From an uncultured Collinsella sp. (GTDB taxonomy: Bacteria > Actinomycetota > Coriobacteriia > Coriobacteriales > Coriobacteriaceae), in assembly GCA_900545745.1 (NCBI GenBank), contig URAD01000024.1:1-21936 (forward strand): a stretch of DNA of 21,936 bases, written 5' to 3'. Under the pieces are notes generated by a model. It did no database searches. It had not been told where the DNA came from and worked only from the letters and a program-made list of their open reading frames with translations. Shown piece after piece: positions 15,043-21,936 of the stretch. Made by a program: the position numbers and the translations under genes. How positions within the stretch are numbered: the first letter of the stretch is position 1; each line of letters opens with the position of its first letter.

Positions 15043-15567
15043 CTACTGCTGAGCCTGTCCCCCGGTACCAATCTGGACATCGACGATGACCTGGCGGTAG
15101 CTGATGCCACAGGAGTCGAGGATGCGGCGGCTGATGCGTCCGTCATCGGTGTCGGCGTACTTGTTGTCCAGGTAGACAACCTCGCCCACGCCCACCTGAG
15201 CCAAAATCTTGGCGCAGTCGTGGCACGGGAACAGCGTGACGTAGACCGTGGAACCCTCGAGGTCCTTGAGCGAGCCACGGTAGTTGAGCACGGCGTTGGC
15301 CTCGGCATGGACCACGTAGTTGTGCTTGTCCTGCAGCGGGTCGTCGCTCGTACCCCACGGAAAAAAGTCGTCGTTGAGCGCCGAGGGTGTACCGTTGTAG
15401 CCCACCGAAAGGATGCGGTGGTTGGTGTTGGCGATGCACGCACCCACCTGCGTGTTGGGGTCCTTGCTGCGGCGCTGCGCGGCGATGGCCACGCTCATAA
15501 AGAACTCGTCCCAGCTAATGACGTCCAGGCGCTTGCCTGACGAAGTTTGATGAAGATCGTCCGACAT
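15043..15567 (-). CDS. dCMP deaminase (ComEB-like cytidine/deoxycytidylate deaminase)
   Basis: A 174-aa cytoplasmic zinc enzyme of the dCMP deaminase family, which makes dUMP for thymidylate synthesis. Family landmarks are SWDEFFMSVAIAAQRRSKDPNTQVG, VGYNGTP (residues 55-61), the catalytic HAEAN (His87 and Glu89) and FPCHDCAK with zinc ligands Cys115 and Cys118. I chose the ATG at 15567, which has GGAGG eight bases upstream; an upstream start at 15603 would add 12 residues without a ribosome binding site. It lies 84 bases after coaX on the same strand. The last codons contain a GGGGACAGG motif, close to a related intergenic site at 14987. It could be co-transcribed with coaX if the hairpin between them is leaky. 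Confidence 0.95.
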   Translation of the reverse strand: MSDDLHQTSSGKRLDVISWDEFFMSVAIAAQRRSKDPNTQVGACIANTNHRILSVGYNGTPSALNDDFFPWGTSDDPLQDKHNYVVHAEANAVLNYRGSLKDLEGSTVYVTLFPCHDCAKILAQVGVGEVVYLDNKYADTDDGRISRRILDSCGISYRQVIVDVQIGTGGQAQQ

Positions 15568-15618
15568 GGCAGACACCTCCGTAATCGCAATAGTTTGACC
15601 CATTGTAGCAGGTGAAAG

Positions 15619-15649
15619 GTGAGGGCGTTTGTCCCGCCGGCGCCCTCAC
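15619..15649 (-). terminator. Hairpin after coaX
   Basis: GTGAGGGCG (15619-15627) and CGCCCTCAC (15641-15649) form a perfect 9-bp stem with a 13-nt loop. It starts two bases beyond the coaX stop codon. On the minus strand it is followed by CTTTCACC, a short U-containing tail. Confidence 0.55.
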
Positions 15650-15651
15650 TT

Positions 15652-16503
15652 TTACACGCGGCGGGGCTTTTGGTTGATGTGGTAGAGCTCGGCGAGACCC
15701 CGCAGCGTCAGCGCGTCGTCGACCGTCAGGCTATGGCCGACAAGGGCCGCGAGCGCCTCGGCGTCGTCGCCGGTAATGACGATGGGCACATCGCCCTCCC
15801 CCGCGGCCTTGGTCGCGCGCATCTCGGCGAGCACCATGTCGAGCATGCCGTCGATGCGTGCCACCTCGCCCAAGACCACGCCCGAGCGCATGGCCTCGCG
15901 CGTGTTGCGGCCGATCACATGCGTTGGCGCCGAAGGCTCGACCTGAGGCAGGCGCGCCGCAGCGGCCGAGAGCGAACGGGCGCCGAGCGCCAGCCCCGGC
16001 GCGATAACGCCGCCGACAAAGGTACCACGCGCGTCGATGACCTCGATATTGGTCGTGGTGCCCAGGTCGATCACGATGCACGGAGAGCCGTAGACGGCAC
16101 GGGCCGCCACGGCGTCGGCGATGCGGTCGGGGCCGATCTCGGCCGGGTCGTCGTAGTGGACGGGCATGCCAGTCTTGAGACCCGGACCCACGGTGAGCAC
16201 GCGCCCCGTGCAGGTACGGGAAAGCGCCGCCTTCCATGGGCGTTCGAGCGCCGGCACCACGCAGCTCAGCACTGCGGCCGCGGGAACGAGTGCACCCGGC
16301 ACGCCCGCATCGGCTGACAGCGCGCCCATGACCTGCGCGAGCCTCATACGAGCCTCATCGGCCGTGATGCTCGACGGCGTCGTGATCTCGCACGTCGCAA
16401 GCGGACATTCCTGCGCCGCAGCCGAATCCTCGGCAAATAGGCCAAAGCGAATGAACGTGTTGCCCACGTCGACCGTCAATATATATGCGCACCCATTAAG
16501 CAT
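15652..16503 (-). CDS. coaX: Type III pantothenate kinase
   Basis: A 283-aa cytoplasmic kinase that phosphorylates pantothenate, the first step of coenzyme A synthesis, and does not follow the CoaA fold. Motifs are the phosphate-binding ILTVDVGNTFIRFGLF (Asp12 to Thr16), GPDRIADAVAA (residues 124-134), the catalytic-region IVIDLGTTTNIEVID (143-157) and GGVIAPGL (164-171). The third block differs from the common DFGTATTFD in having Thr-Thr-Thr-Asn and a Glu where Asp is usual. The ATG at 16503 has AAAGGAGC close upstream; a longer start at 16557 has no such site. It is divergent from the OPT transporter gene, sharing a 192-base control region. Confidence 0.95.
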   Translation of the reverse strand: MLNGCAYILTVDVGNTFIRFGLFAEDSAAAQECPLATCEITTPSSITADEARMRLAQVMGALSADAGVPGALVPAAAVLSCVVPALERPWKAALSRTCTGRVLTVGPGLKTGMPVHYDDPAEIGPDRIADAVAARAVYGSPCIVIDLGTTTNIEVIDARGTFVGGVIAPGLALGARSLSAAAARLPQVEPSAPTHVIGRNTREAMRSGVVLGEVARIDGMLDMVLAEMRATKAAGEGDVPIVITGDDAEALAALVGHSLTVDDALTLRGLAELYHINQKPRRV

Positions 16504-16530
16504 CGTCGGCGCTCCTTTCGTCTGCCCAGC

Positions 16531-16536
16531 AGTATA
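16531..16536 (-). promoter_or_regulatory. Possible -10 box for coaX
   Basis: The minus strand reads TATACT (five of six to consensus), 28 bases before the coaX ATG. The -35 region 16-18 bases upstream overlaps the inverted repeat at 16552-16569 and does not match consensus well. Confidence 0.3.
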
Positions 16537-16551
16537 TCGCCTACCTAAACC

Positions 16552-16569
16552 AGTCATCCCAAAATGACT
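16552..16569. promoter_or_regulatory. Inverted repeat, possible operator between coaX and the OPT gene
   Basis: AGTCAT (16552-16557) and ATGACT (16564-16569) are perfect 6-bp complements with the spacer CCCAAA. The repeat lies in the divergent promoter region, over the -35 region of coaX and just ahead of a TATACT at 16580-16585 that could be the -10 box of the OPT gene. It is placed so that a bound repressor could touch both promoters. The regulator is unknown. Confidence 0.35.
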
Positions 16570-16579
16570 AGCTTGCGGC

Positions 16580-16585
16580 TATACT
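16580..16585 (+). promoter_or_regulatory. Possible -10 box for the OPT transporter gene
   Basis: TATACT matches the consensus at five of six positions, 110 bases before the ATG. No good -35 box is seen 16-18 bases upstream. The distance leaves a long leader of roughly 100 bases. Confidence 0.25.
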
Positions 16586-16695
16586 GGTGCGCGGTCGCGC
16601 GCGAGCTCACGCGGCGGCCCTTGGTAACCCGACTTCCCGCGCCGTATCCGTAGCGGCGCTCCCGGAGGAAGCGGATATACGCAAAGGAGTTTTAT

Positions 16696-18399
16696 ATGAG
16701 CAATCCCTCGAACCGTGCTTCGATGCGCGGGCAACTCACGCTGCGTGGCGTCGTCATCGGCGTCCTTGGCTGCGTGATTATCACGGCAAGCTCGGCCTAC
16801 ACCGCCCTCAAGATGGGCGCACTCCCCTGGCCGATCGTCTTCGCTGCCGTCATCTCGCTGTTCTTCCTGAAGCTCATGGGCAACGCCAGCCTCAACGAGG
16901 CCAACGTCACCCACACCATCATGTCCGCGGGCGCCATGGTCGCCGGCGGCCTGGCGTTTACCATCCCGGGCGCTTGGATGCTGGGCTATGCCGACCAGAT
17001 CAGCTGGCTCGACATGTTTATCGTGGCACTCGCCGGCACCATCCTGGGCCTGCTGGCCACCGCGCTCATCCACCGTCACTTTATCGTGGACGCCGCGCTT
17101 GAGTTCCCCACCGGCAACGCCGCAGCTCAGACCCTGCGCGCGACCGAGGCCGGCGGCAAAACCGGCAAGCAGCTCTTTGGCTCCATGGCCATCGCCGGCA
17201 TCTACAGCGTGCTTCGCGACGCTCTGGGCGTGGCGCCCAGCATGCTGTGCGCGCTCAATATCCCCGGCGTGACCTTTGCCATCTATAACTCGCCCATGCT
17301 GCTCTCCGTCGGCTTCCTCGTGGGCTTCGCCCCCGTCGCGTTCTGGTTTGCCGGCGCGCTGCTGGGCAATTTTGGCATCATCGTCGGCGGCACCGCTGCC
17401 GGTCTGTTTGACGTTATGACCGCACAGGGCATTGTTAAGTCCCTGGGTATGGGCCTCATGATGGGCTTTGGCGTCGCCGTCGTCCTCAAGGACATCCTGC
17501 CGCAGGTCGCCGGTATCGTCCGCGGTCTTGCCGCCGACAGCTCCACCGACACCGACGAGCAGTCGCTCATCTCGGGCTCCCTTAAACTCGACGCCGGTAT
17601 CATCGGCCTGGGCGCTGCCGCCATCGCCGTGATCATCGCCATCGTGCTCGACCTTGGCCCCGTCCCGGCCGTCATCGTCACGCTGTTCACCTTTGTCACC
17701 ACCATCATGAGCGCGCAGAGCTGCGGCCAGACGGGCATCGACCCCATGGAGATCTTCGGCCTCATCGTCATGCTCATCGTTGCCGCCTTCGCGCAGCTCG
17801 CTCAGGTCAAGCTGTTCTTTATCGCCGGCATCGTGGCCGTAGCGTGCGGCCTTGCGGGCGACGTCATGAACGACTTCAAGGCCGGCGCCGTGCTGGGCAC
17901 CAACCCGCGTGCACAGTGGGTCGGCCAGGCCATCGGCGGCATCGTGGGCGCCCTGGTCGCTGCCGCCGTCATGGTCGCGCTCGTCACCGCCTATGGTCCG
18001 GACGCCTTCGGCCCCGACAAGAGCTTTGTGGCCGCGCAGGCAAGCGTGGTCGCCACCATGGTCTCGGGCATCCCGAGCGTGCCGTGGTTTGCGGGCGGTT
18101 TTATCGCCGGCATCGTCATGTACTGGCTCGGCATTCCGGCCATGATGATCGGTCTGGGCGTGTACCTGCCGTTCTACATGTCGCTCACGGCCTTCTTGGG
18201 CTCCTGCGTCAAGCTCGCCTACGACAAGTGGGCCGCACACCGCGACGCCACCGCTGGTCTTTCTGACGAGGAGAGGGCTGCCAAGGACGCCGCCTTCCAG
18301 GAACAGGGCCTAGTTGTCGCCAGCGGCCTGCTCGGCGGCGAGTCCATCGTCGGCGTTATCCTGGCGTTTGTCTCCGTGGGCTTAAGCCTGCTGGGCTAA
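16696..18399 (+). CDS. OPT family oligopeptide transporter
   Basis: A 567-aa polytopic inner-membrane protein with about 14 hydrophobic helices. OPT proteins move small peptides, or metal chelates in some clades, with proton coupling. Typical features are the N-terminal LTLRGVVIGVLGCVIITASS and ALKMGALPWPIVFAAVIS, the conserved NEANVTHTIMSAGAMVAGG, ALEFPTGNAAAQTLRATEAGG, and late VLGTNPRAQWVGQAIGG and GLGVYLPFYMS. The ATG at 16696 has AAGGAG seven bases upstream. A short charged segment (about residues 512-540) separates the last helices. The gene is divergent from coaX and ends at a strong terminator. No peptidase gene is adjacent, although an M20 hydrolase lies about 11 kb away. The complementary strand is open for 553 codons; this is a shadow. 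Confidence 0.95.
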   Translation: MSNPSNRASMRGQLTLRGVVIGVLGCVIITASSAYTALKMGALPWPIVFAAVISLFFLKLMGNASLNEANVTHTIMSAGAMVAGGLAFTIPGAWMLGYADQISWLDMFIVALAGTILGLLATALIHRHFIVDAALEFPTGNAAAQTLRATEAGGKTGKQLFGSMAIAGIYSVLRDALGVAPSMLCALNIPGVTFAIYNSPMLLSVGFLVGFAPVAFWFAGALLGNFGIIVGGTAAGLFDVMTAQGIVKSLGMGLMMGFGVAVVLKDILPQVAGIVRGLAADSSTDTDEQSLISGSLKLDAGIIGLGAAAIAVIIAIVLDLGPVPAVIVTLFTFVTTIMSAQSCGQTGIDPMEIFGLIVMLIVAAFAQLAQVKLFFIAGIVAVACGLAGDVMNDFKAGAVLGTNPRAQWVGQAIGGIVGALVAAAVMVALVTAYGPDAFGPDKSFVAAQASVVATMVSGIPSVPWFAGGFIAGIVMYWLGIPAMMIGLGVYLPFYMSLTAFLGSCVKLAYDKWAAHRDATAGLSDEERAAKDAAFQEQGLVVASGLLGGESIVGVILAFVSVGLSLLG

Positions 18400-18441
18400 G
18401 CTGAGCAGCTGCTCGACAGCAACCATATTGCCTACGGCTTA

Positions 18442-18480
18442 CCCGGTCGGTAGCTTTTGCAACTGCCGACCGGGCTTTTT
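18442..18480 (+). terminator. Intrinsic terminator of the OPT gene
   Basis: CCCGGTCGGTAG (18442-18453) and CTGCCGACCGGG (18463-18474) form a 12-bp stem with one mismatch or G-U pair and a 9-nt loop, followed by CTTTTT. It is a classic intrinsic terminator 42 bases beyond the stop codon. Confidence 0.88.
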
Positions 18481-18496
18481 GATATCGAAACAAAGA

Positions 18497-18533
18497 AAGG
18501 CCGGCGCGCTGCGTTTAACAGCGCGCCGGCCTT
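18497..18533. terminator. Perfect 15-bp hairpin between convergent genes
   Basis: AAGGCCGGCGCGCTG (18497-18511) and CAGCGCGCCGGCCTT (18519-18533) are perfect complements around the loop CGTTTAA. On the minus strand it is followed by TCTTTGTTTCG, so it ends the surface-protein gene, and it may back up the OPT terminator on the plus strand. Confidence 0.82.
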
Positions 18534-18599
18534 ATCGTTTGGCTAACGAGACGGTCCCGTTATGAATTGAAATTCGTTGCAGAAACTACGCTCGAAACG

Positions 18600-21500
18600 C
18601 TACATCTGCTTGCGACGACGATCGCTCAGCGTCACACCGGCGGCCACGAGGGTGATACCGCCGATGACGAACACCTCGCCCGCAAGAGCGGAATTGTCGC
18701 CAGTCTGGGCGAGCGCGGCCGACGTTGCCTTCTTCTTGGCGACAGGAGCCTTTGCAGCAGCCTGTGCAACCTGAGGCTTGGCCTGCGGCTCAGCCTTGGG
18801 ATGATACTTGTCGTACTCGGCCTGCGCGGTAGCCAGGGCATCCTTGGCATCGCCAAGCTCGGCAAGCGCGGCGGCATAGGCGTCGTTGGCATCGGACAGC
18901 TTGGCATCGGCATCGCTCAAAGCAGCCTTGAGACCAGCGGCGGCATCGACGGCAGCCTTATAGCGAGCGTAGGCAGCGTTCAGCTTGACCAGCTTCTCGT
19001 TGCCCGTCGTGCCCGCGGCAAGGGATGCCTTGTGATCGACAGCCTCAAGATCGGCCTTGAGTGCCTCGTCGTTGGCAAGCTCTGCCTTGGCCTTGAAGAT
19101 ATCGAGGTTCGCATCGACGACGGCTTCGTTGGCGGCCTCGAGCTGCTTCTGGGCATCGGCGACACCGGCGACGGCGGCGTCATAGGCGGCCTTGGCGTCG
19201 TCGACCGCCTTCTGGGCGCCGGCGAAGCGCTCGAAGGCCTTGTTTGCGGTGGCAAGCTCGCCCTCGGCGGCCTTGGCCTTCTCCTGTGCGTCGGACAGGG
19301 CCTGCGCCTTGGCGGCAACCGCCTGCTTGGCGTCCAAAAGAGCGGTCGCGGCGTGCATATCTGCGGCCTGAGCCTTGTCAACGCCAGCCTGGGCTGTGTC
19401 GTCGGCCTTCTTGGCATCGTCAAGCGTGCCCTGCTTGTTCGCAAGGTCCGTCTTGGCGGCATCGCGCTTGGCGGCAAGGTCCTTGACCGAAGCGGTAGCG
19501 TTGTCATACGCCTCATTGGCCTGCTCGGATTTTGCCTTGGCGGCATCGCGGGCGCTGCGAGCCTTCGCCTTGTGAGCAGTGGCCTCGGCTGCCTTCGTCT
19601 TGCTGTCAGCAAGCGTGGCGTTTGCCTTATCGAGAGCTGCCTGGGCAGTAGCGGCCTTGCTCTTGGCGGCATCGAGCTTGGCCTGGGGCGTCTTGACGTC
19701 GATACCCTTGAGTTTGGCTTCGGCGGCGGTGTAGGCGGACTTGGCGGCAGCAGTAGCGGACTGAGCCTTCTCGTACTCGCCCTTGGCGGTGTTCATGTTC
19801 GTGTCGGCCGCGGTATAGGCGTCGCGCGCGCTTTCTTGCTTATCCAATGCGTTAGAATAAGCCGTTCCAGCAGTCCCGAAGTTCTTCTGCGCTTCTGCCA
19901 GCTCATTCTGCAGCTGCTTCAGCTGCTCCTTCTGCTCCTGTGTGCCGCCTGCGTTGTATGCGGAATCGATGTAGTCGTTCAGGAGCTTCTTGAACTCGGA
20001 GACAGTGAAATCAGCCTCACTGTCAAAAGAGCTGTAATCGAAGATTGTTACCTCGGAATCGGTGTTCTTACCGCTACCGGTCGCGATGCCGATAGCCTTC
20101 GTGCCGGCATCGATGATGTTGAGATAGTGCCCACACTCATCGTAGATTTTGACGTCCTTGTTGTAGTGCTGGTAGATATAGTAGGAATCATATCGATGGC
20201 TTCCAAGTGCGTCGCCATACTGCTCGACGTACTTATCGAATTTCTCCTTTTCCTGGGTATAGAGACCGGTGTAGGGCCAGCCGAGTGTATCCTCGGTCTC
20301 GCCGCCGGTATATGCGCCACCACCGCCAGCAAGATTTTCTCCATTGTCCCAGTAGCAGCCCGAGTGTCCCCAGATGTTCGATGAATATGATGTATTAAGT
20401 GCTGCCGCCACAGTCATGCGGAGGCTGACGCTGAGCGCCGACTGACCGTTCGCCTTGCGGAGGTTGTTCTGGGTGTCGAGATATGTCAGGGCGTTGCGCA
20501 TCTGCTCCAGGGAAAGCGGGTTGGTATCGCGAGACATGTCCTGATCGACGTACTGGTCATACCATTCGGCCTTGTCATCGGCACCGGTCAGCATCGATAC
20601 GGCGTCCTGGGCGTTCTTCTTCTGCGTGGCCGTGAACTGGCTGCCGCCGATGATGTAGTTCATGAAGCCGAACATACCCTGGCTGATGACATTCTGGTCT
20701 ACGGTCATGTTCGACTTGAGGTCGGCAATCTGCTGGTTGAGCTTCTCGACCTCGACGTTTGCGGCGTCGTATGCATTGTGTGCGTCGGTTACTTCAGCAC
20801 GAGCCTGATCGAACTCGCTGTGCTTCTGCTGACGAACCTCGACGAGTCGGTCGTACTCCGCCTTCTTGTCGGCCTCGGTCTGCTGAGCCTGCTCGTATGC
20901 CGACTTCGCAGCGTCGCGCTTGCTGGCGGCGGCGTTGTACTCCTTGTTTGCCGCACCGTATGCAGACTGGGCAGATGCCACAGCAGCGTTAGCGGCGTTG
21001 GCCTTCTCCTGCGCGGCAGCGACGGCAGCCTGAGCGGCCTGCAGATTTGTCTGTGCGGTGGCGTCGGCATCCGTCGCGGCATTGAGCTCCGCCTGCGCGG
21101 TCTTGAGCTCACCAGCAGCAGCCTTCTTGGCGGCCTCAAGCGCACTCAGGTCAACACCCGTACCCGAGACGGCGGCATCGAGCGCAGCCTGCGCCTGGTT
21201 GAACTTCTGCTGGGCGTTATCGCGCGAGGTGGTTGCGGCTGCGAGCGCAGCGGCAGTCTCCTGCTTCTTGGCTTGGGCGGAAGTCAGAGCGGCCTCAGTG
21301 TCCTTCTTTTCCTGCTGGGCGCTGGCCTCGGCAGCCTTGGCCTGGTCCAGATTGGCCTGTGCAGTAGCAACGGCCTTATTGGCGTCATCGAGCTTTGTCT
21401 GCGCGTCCTCGACGGCCTTCTTGGCGGCCTCGTACTCGTCCATACCCATGGCCTCGAGCTTGGCCTGGGCATCATCGAGGGCCTTCTTGGCCTCATCCTG

Positions 21501-21692
21501 CTTTGCCTTGGCGTCCTTGAGCGCCTGGGTCTTATCCTCGACACTCTTGTTGGCTTGATCGAGCTGATCGTTCAGGTCGCCCAGCTTCTTCTGCTGCTGT
21601 TCGGTCTTTTCGACGGCGGCTTTGAGCTCGTCGATCTTCTCCTGGAGCGCGGCGACTTCTGCTGCGTTCTGCTCGATTTCGTTGTCGCTCAC
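18600..21692 (-). CDS. Coiled-coil surface protein with CAP domain and LAQTG wall anchor (5'-truncated)
   Basis: The readable frame gives 1030 aa from a GTG at 21692, but coding-like sequence continues upstream to 21887. Layout: an Ala/Lys/Glu/Gln-rich coiled coil (residues 1-330); a CAP (SCP/PR1) domain at about 385-555 with GHSGCYWDNGENLAGGG and ECGHYLNIID, including two cysteines that could form a disulfide; a second long Ala-rich coiled coil (about 580-960); and a sorting tail at 994-1030 made of LAQTG, a hydrophobic helix (VFVIGGITLVAAGVTL) and RRRKQM. LAXTG is the motif of class E sortases of actinobacteria, so the mature protein should be wall-linked. Secretion needs a signal peptide, and none is present. 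The GTG has no clear ribosome binding site. The role is inferred as adhesin or stalk; CAP function is unknown here. Confidence 0.8.
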   Translation of the reverse strand: MSDNEIEQNAAEVAALQEKIDELKAAVEKTEQQQKKLGDLNDQLDQANKSVEDKTQALKDAKAKQDEAKKALDDAQAKLEAMGMDEYEAAKKAVEDAQTKLDDANKAVATAQANLDQAKAAEASAQQEKKDTEAALTSAQAKKQETAAALAAATTSRDNAQQKFNQAQAALDAAVSGTGVDLSALEAAKKAAAGELKTAQAELNAATDADATAQTNLQAAQAAVAAAQEKANAANAAVASAQSAYGAANKEYNAAASKRDAAKSAYEQAQQTEADKKAEYDRLVEVRQQKHSEFDQARAEVTDAHNAYDAANVEVEKLNQQIADLKSNMTVDQNVISQGMFGFMNYIIGGSQFTATQKKNAQDAVSMLTGADDKAEWYDQYVDQDMSRDTNPLSLEQMRNALTYLDTQNNLRKANGQSALSVSLRMTVAAALNTSYSSNIWGHSGCYWDNGENLAGGGGAYTGGETEDTLGWPYTGLYTQEKEKFDKYVEQYGDALGSHRYDSYYIYQHYNKDVKIYDECGHYLNIIDAGTKAIGIATGSGKNTDSEVTIFDYSSFDSEADFTVSEFKKLLNDYIDSAYNAGGTQEQKEQLKQLQNELAEAQKNFGTAGTAYSNALDKQESARDAYTAADTNMNTAKGEYEKAQSATAAAKSAYTAAEAKLKGIDVKTPQAKLDAAKSKAATAQAALDKANATLADSKTKAAEATAHKAKARSARDAAKAKSEQANEAYDNATASVKDLAAKRDAAKTDLANKQGTLDDAKKADDTAQAGVDKAQAADMHAATALLDAKQAVAAKAQALSDAQEKAKAAEGELATANKAFERFAGAQKAVDDAKAAYDAAVAGVADAQKQLEAANEAVVDANLDIFKAKAELANDEALKADLEAVDHKASLAAGTTGNEKLVKLNAAYARYKAAVDAAAGLKAALSDADAKLSDANDAYAAALAELGDAKDALATAQAEYDKYHPKAEPQAKPQVAQAAAKAPVAKKKATSAALAQTGDNSALAGEVFVIGGITLVAAGVTLSDRRRKQM

Positions 21693-21887
21693 GGCCTGCG
21701 AGGCCTGATTCTTTTGCTGCTGCGCCTGCTTTTGAGACTGGCCCGCCGCGTCGGCCTTCTTCTGGGCGGCATCGTAGGCGGCCTGAGCGTCCTTGAGCTG
21801 CTTTGCCGACTCCTCGGCCAGCTGGGCAGCCGTCTTTGCGACCGCTTGGTTACCGGCGGCAACGGTGTTCTCTACAGAACTACCCCA
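21693..21887 (-). pseudogene. Coding remnant upstream of the surface-protein frame, cut at its 5' end
   Basis: The frame of the surface protein stays open for 65 more codons, and these read like the rest of the coiled coil (for example QLAEESAKQLKDAQAAYDAA and QAQQQKNQASQ). The frame then meets TAA at 21888-21890. No ATG, GTG or TTG start codon occurs in this extra stretch, and no signal peptide is encoded. The first readable residues after the stop are WGSSVENTVAAGNQAVAKT, and coding character seems to fade at about 21880. The simplest reading is that the original 5' end, with promoter and signal peptide, has been removed or displaced. Confidence 0.7.
21867..21880. repeat. Small inverted repeat at the gene break
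   Basis: GTTCT (21867-21871) and AGAAC (21876-21880) are perfect complements around CTAC, exactly where the coding character of the surface-protein gene ends. It could be a recombination or insertion site, but five base pairs are also easily found by chance. Confidence 0.3.
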
Positions 21888-21936
21888 TTACAGTCTGAAG
21901 TGGGCCACCGATAAATTTCGATGGCGAGCATTCGGC
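21888..21936. other. Unassigned sequence at the window edge, possible end of an inserted element
   Basis: The last 49 bases carry a stop in the surface-protein frame and do not look like the coiled-coil coding sequence beside them. They contain CAGTCTGAAGTGGGCCACC and ATAAATTTCG. They may be the end of an insertion sequence or the fixed flank of a rearranged segment. The second end would lie outside the window, so no family can be named. Confidence 0.35.

Noticed and set aside
16579..18240. A 553-codon minus-strand open frame opposite the OPT gene
   Set aside because: It is composed mostly of His, Asp, Gly and Ala, has no domain, and mirrors a well-conserved membrane protein.
18567..20384. 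Long plus-strand open frames opposite the surface-protein gene (also 20778-21914)
   Set aside because: The Leu/Gly-rich repetitive frames are the complement of the Ala/Lys/Glu coiled coil and have no ribosome binding site or domain.

Overview
The window reads as a chromosomal segment of a high-GC Gram-positive bacterium of the Coriobacteriia (Actinomycetota), most likely Collinsella or a close relative. This is inferred from the base composition, strong AGGAGG-type ribosome binding sites, frequent GTG starts, the mix of genes (groESL, amaP/asp23, lgt, nifU-like, coaX, OPT transporter) and a C-terminal LAQTG wall-sorting signal of the actinobacterial LAXTG type. No database search was possible, so the genus is an inference. 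No tRNA, rRNA, CRISPR array or complete mobile element was seen.

Layout. 1-2611: groEL and groES on the minus strand, with a nested hairpin after groEL and a 211-bp imperfect palindrome in front of groES. 2612-5881: two divergently transcribed hydrolases, an Amidohydro_3 (YtcJ-like) enzyme (-) and an M20 peptidase/amidohydrolase (+). 6022-8501 (-): a zinc-ribbon membrane protein (DUF4013-like) with a Pro/Ala/Glu tail, and a YitT-family membrane protein. 8710-10191 (-): an amaP - DUF2273 - asp23 envelope-stress operon with overlapping genes. 10358-16503 (-): yebC, a DUF6020-like multipass membrane protein, lgt, a NifU-like Fe-S scaffold, dCMP deaminase and coaX. 16696-18399 (+): an OPT-family oligopeptide transporter, divergent from coaX. 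18600-21887 (-): a very long alanine-rich coiled-coil surface protein carrying a CAP domain and an LAQTG anchor. Its 5' end is broken at about 21880-21890, so no signal peptide remains.

Most genes are housekeeping. Envelope functions recur: Lgt lipidates prolipoproteins, the Asp23/AmaP operon responds to envelope stress, and the large CAP protein was built to be wall-anchored. Nearly every transcription unit ends in a recognisable hairpin.

The unexplained material is mostly intergenic. It comprises the 211-bp palindrome before groES, the nested hairpin after groEL, a 48-bp repeat present twice in opposite orientations beside hairpins, a wider set of GGGAC(A/G)GG-containing intergenic sites, and the abrupt loss of the 5' end of the surface-protein gene. 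I see no clear novel multi-gene defence or biosynthetic system. The truncated CAP/coiled-coil gene and the intergenic palindromes deserve the most attention.
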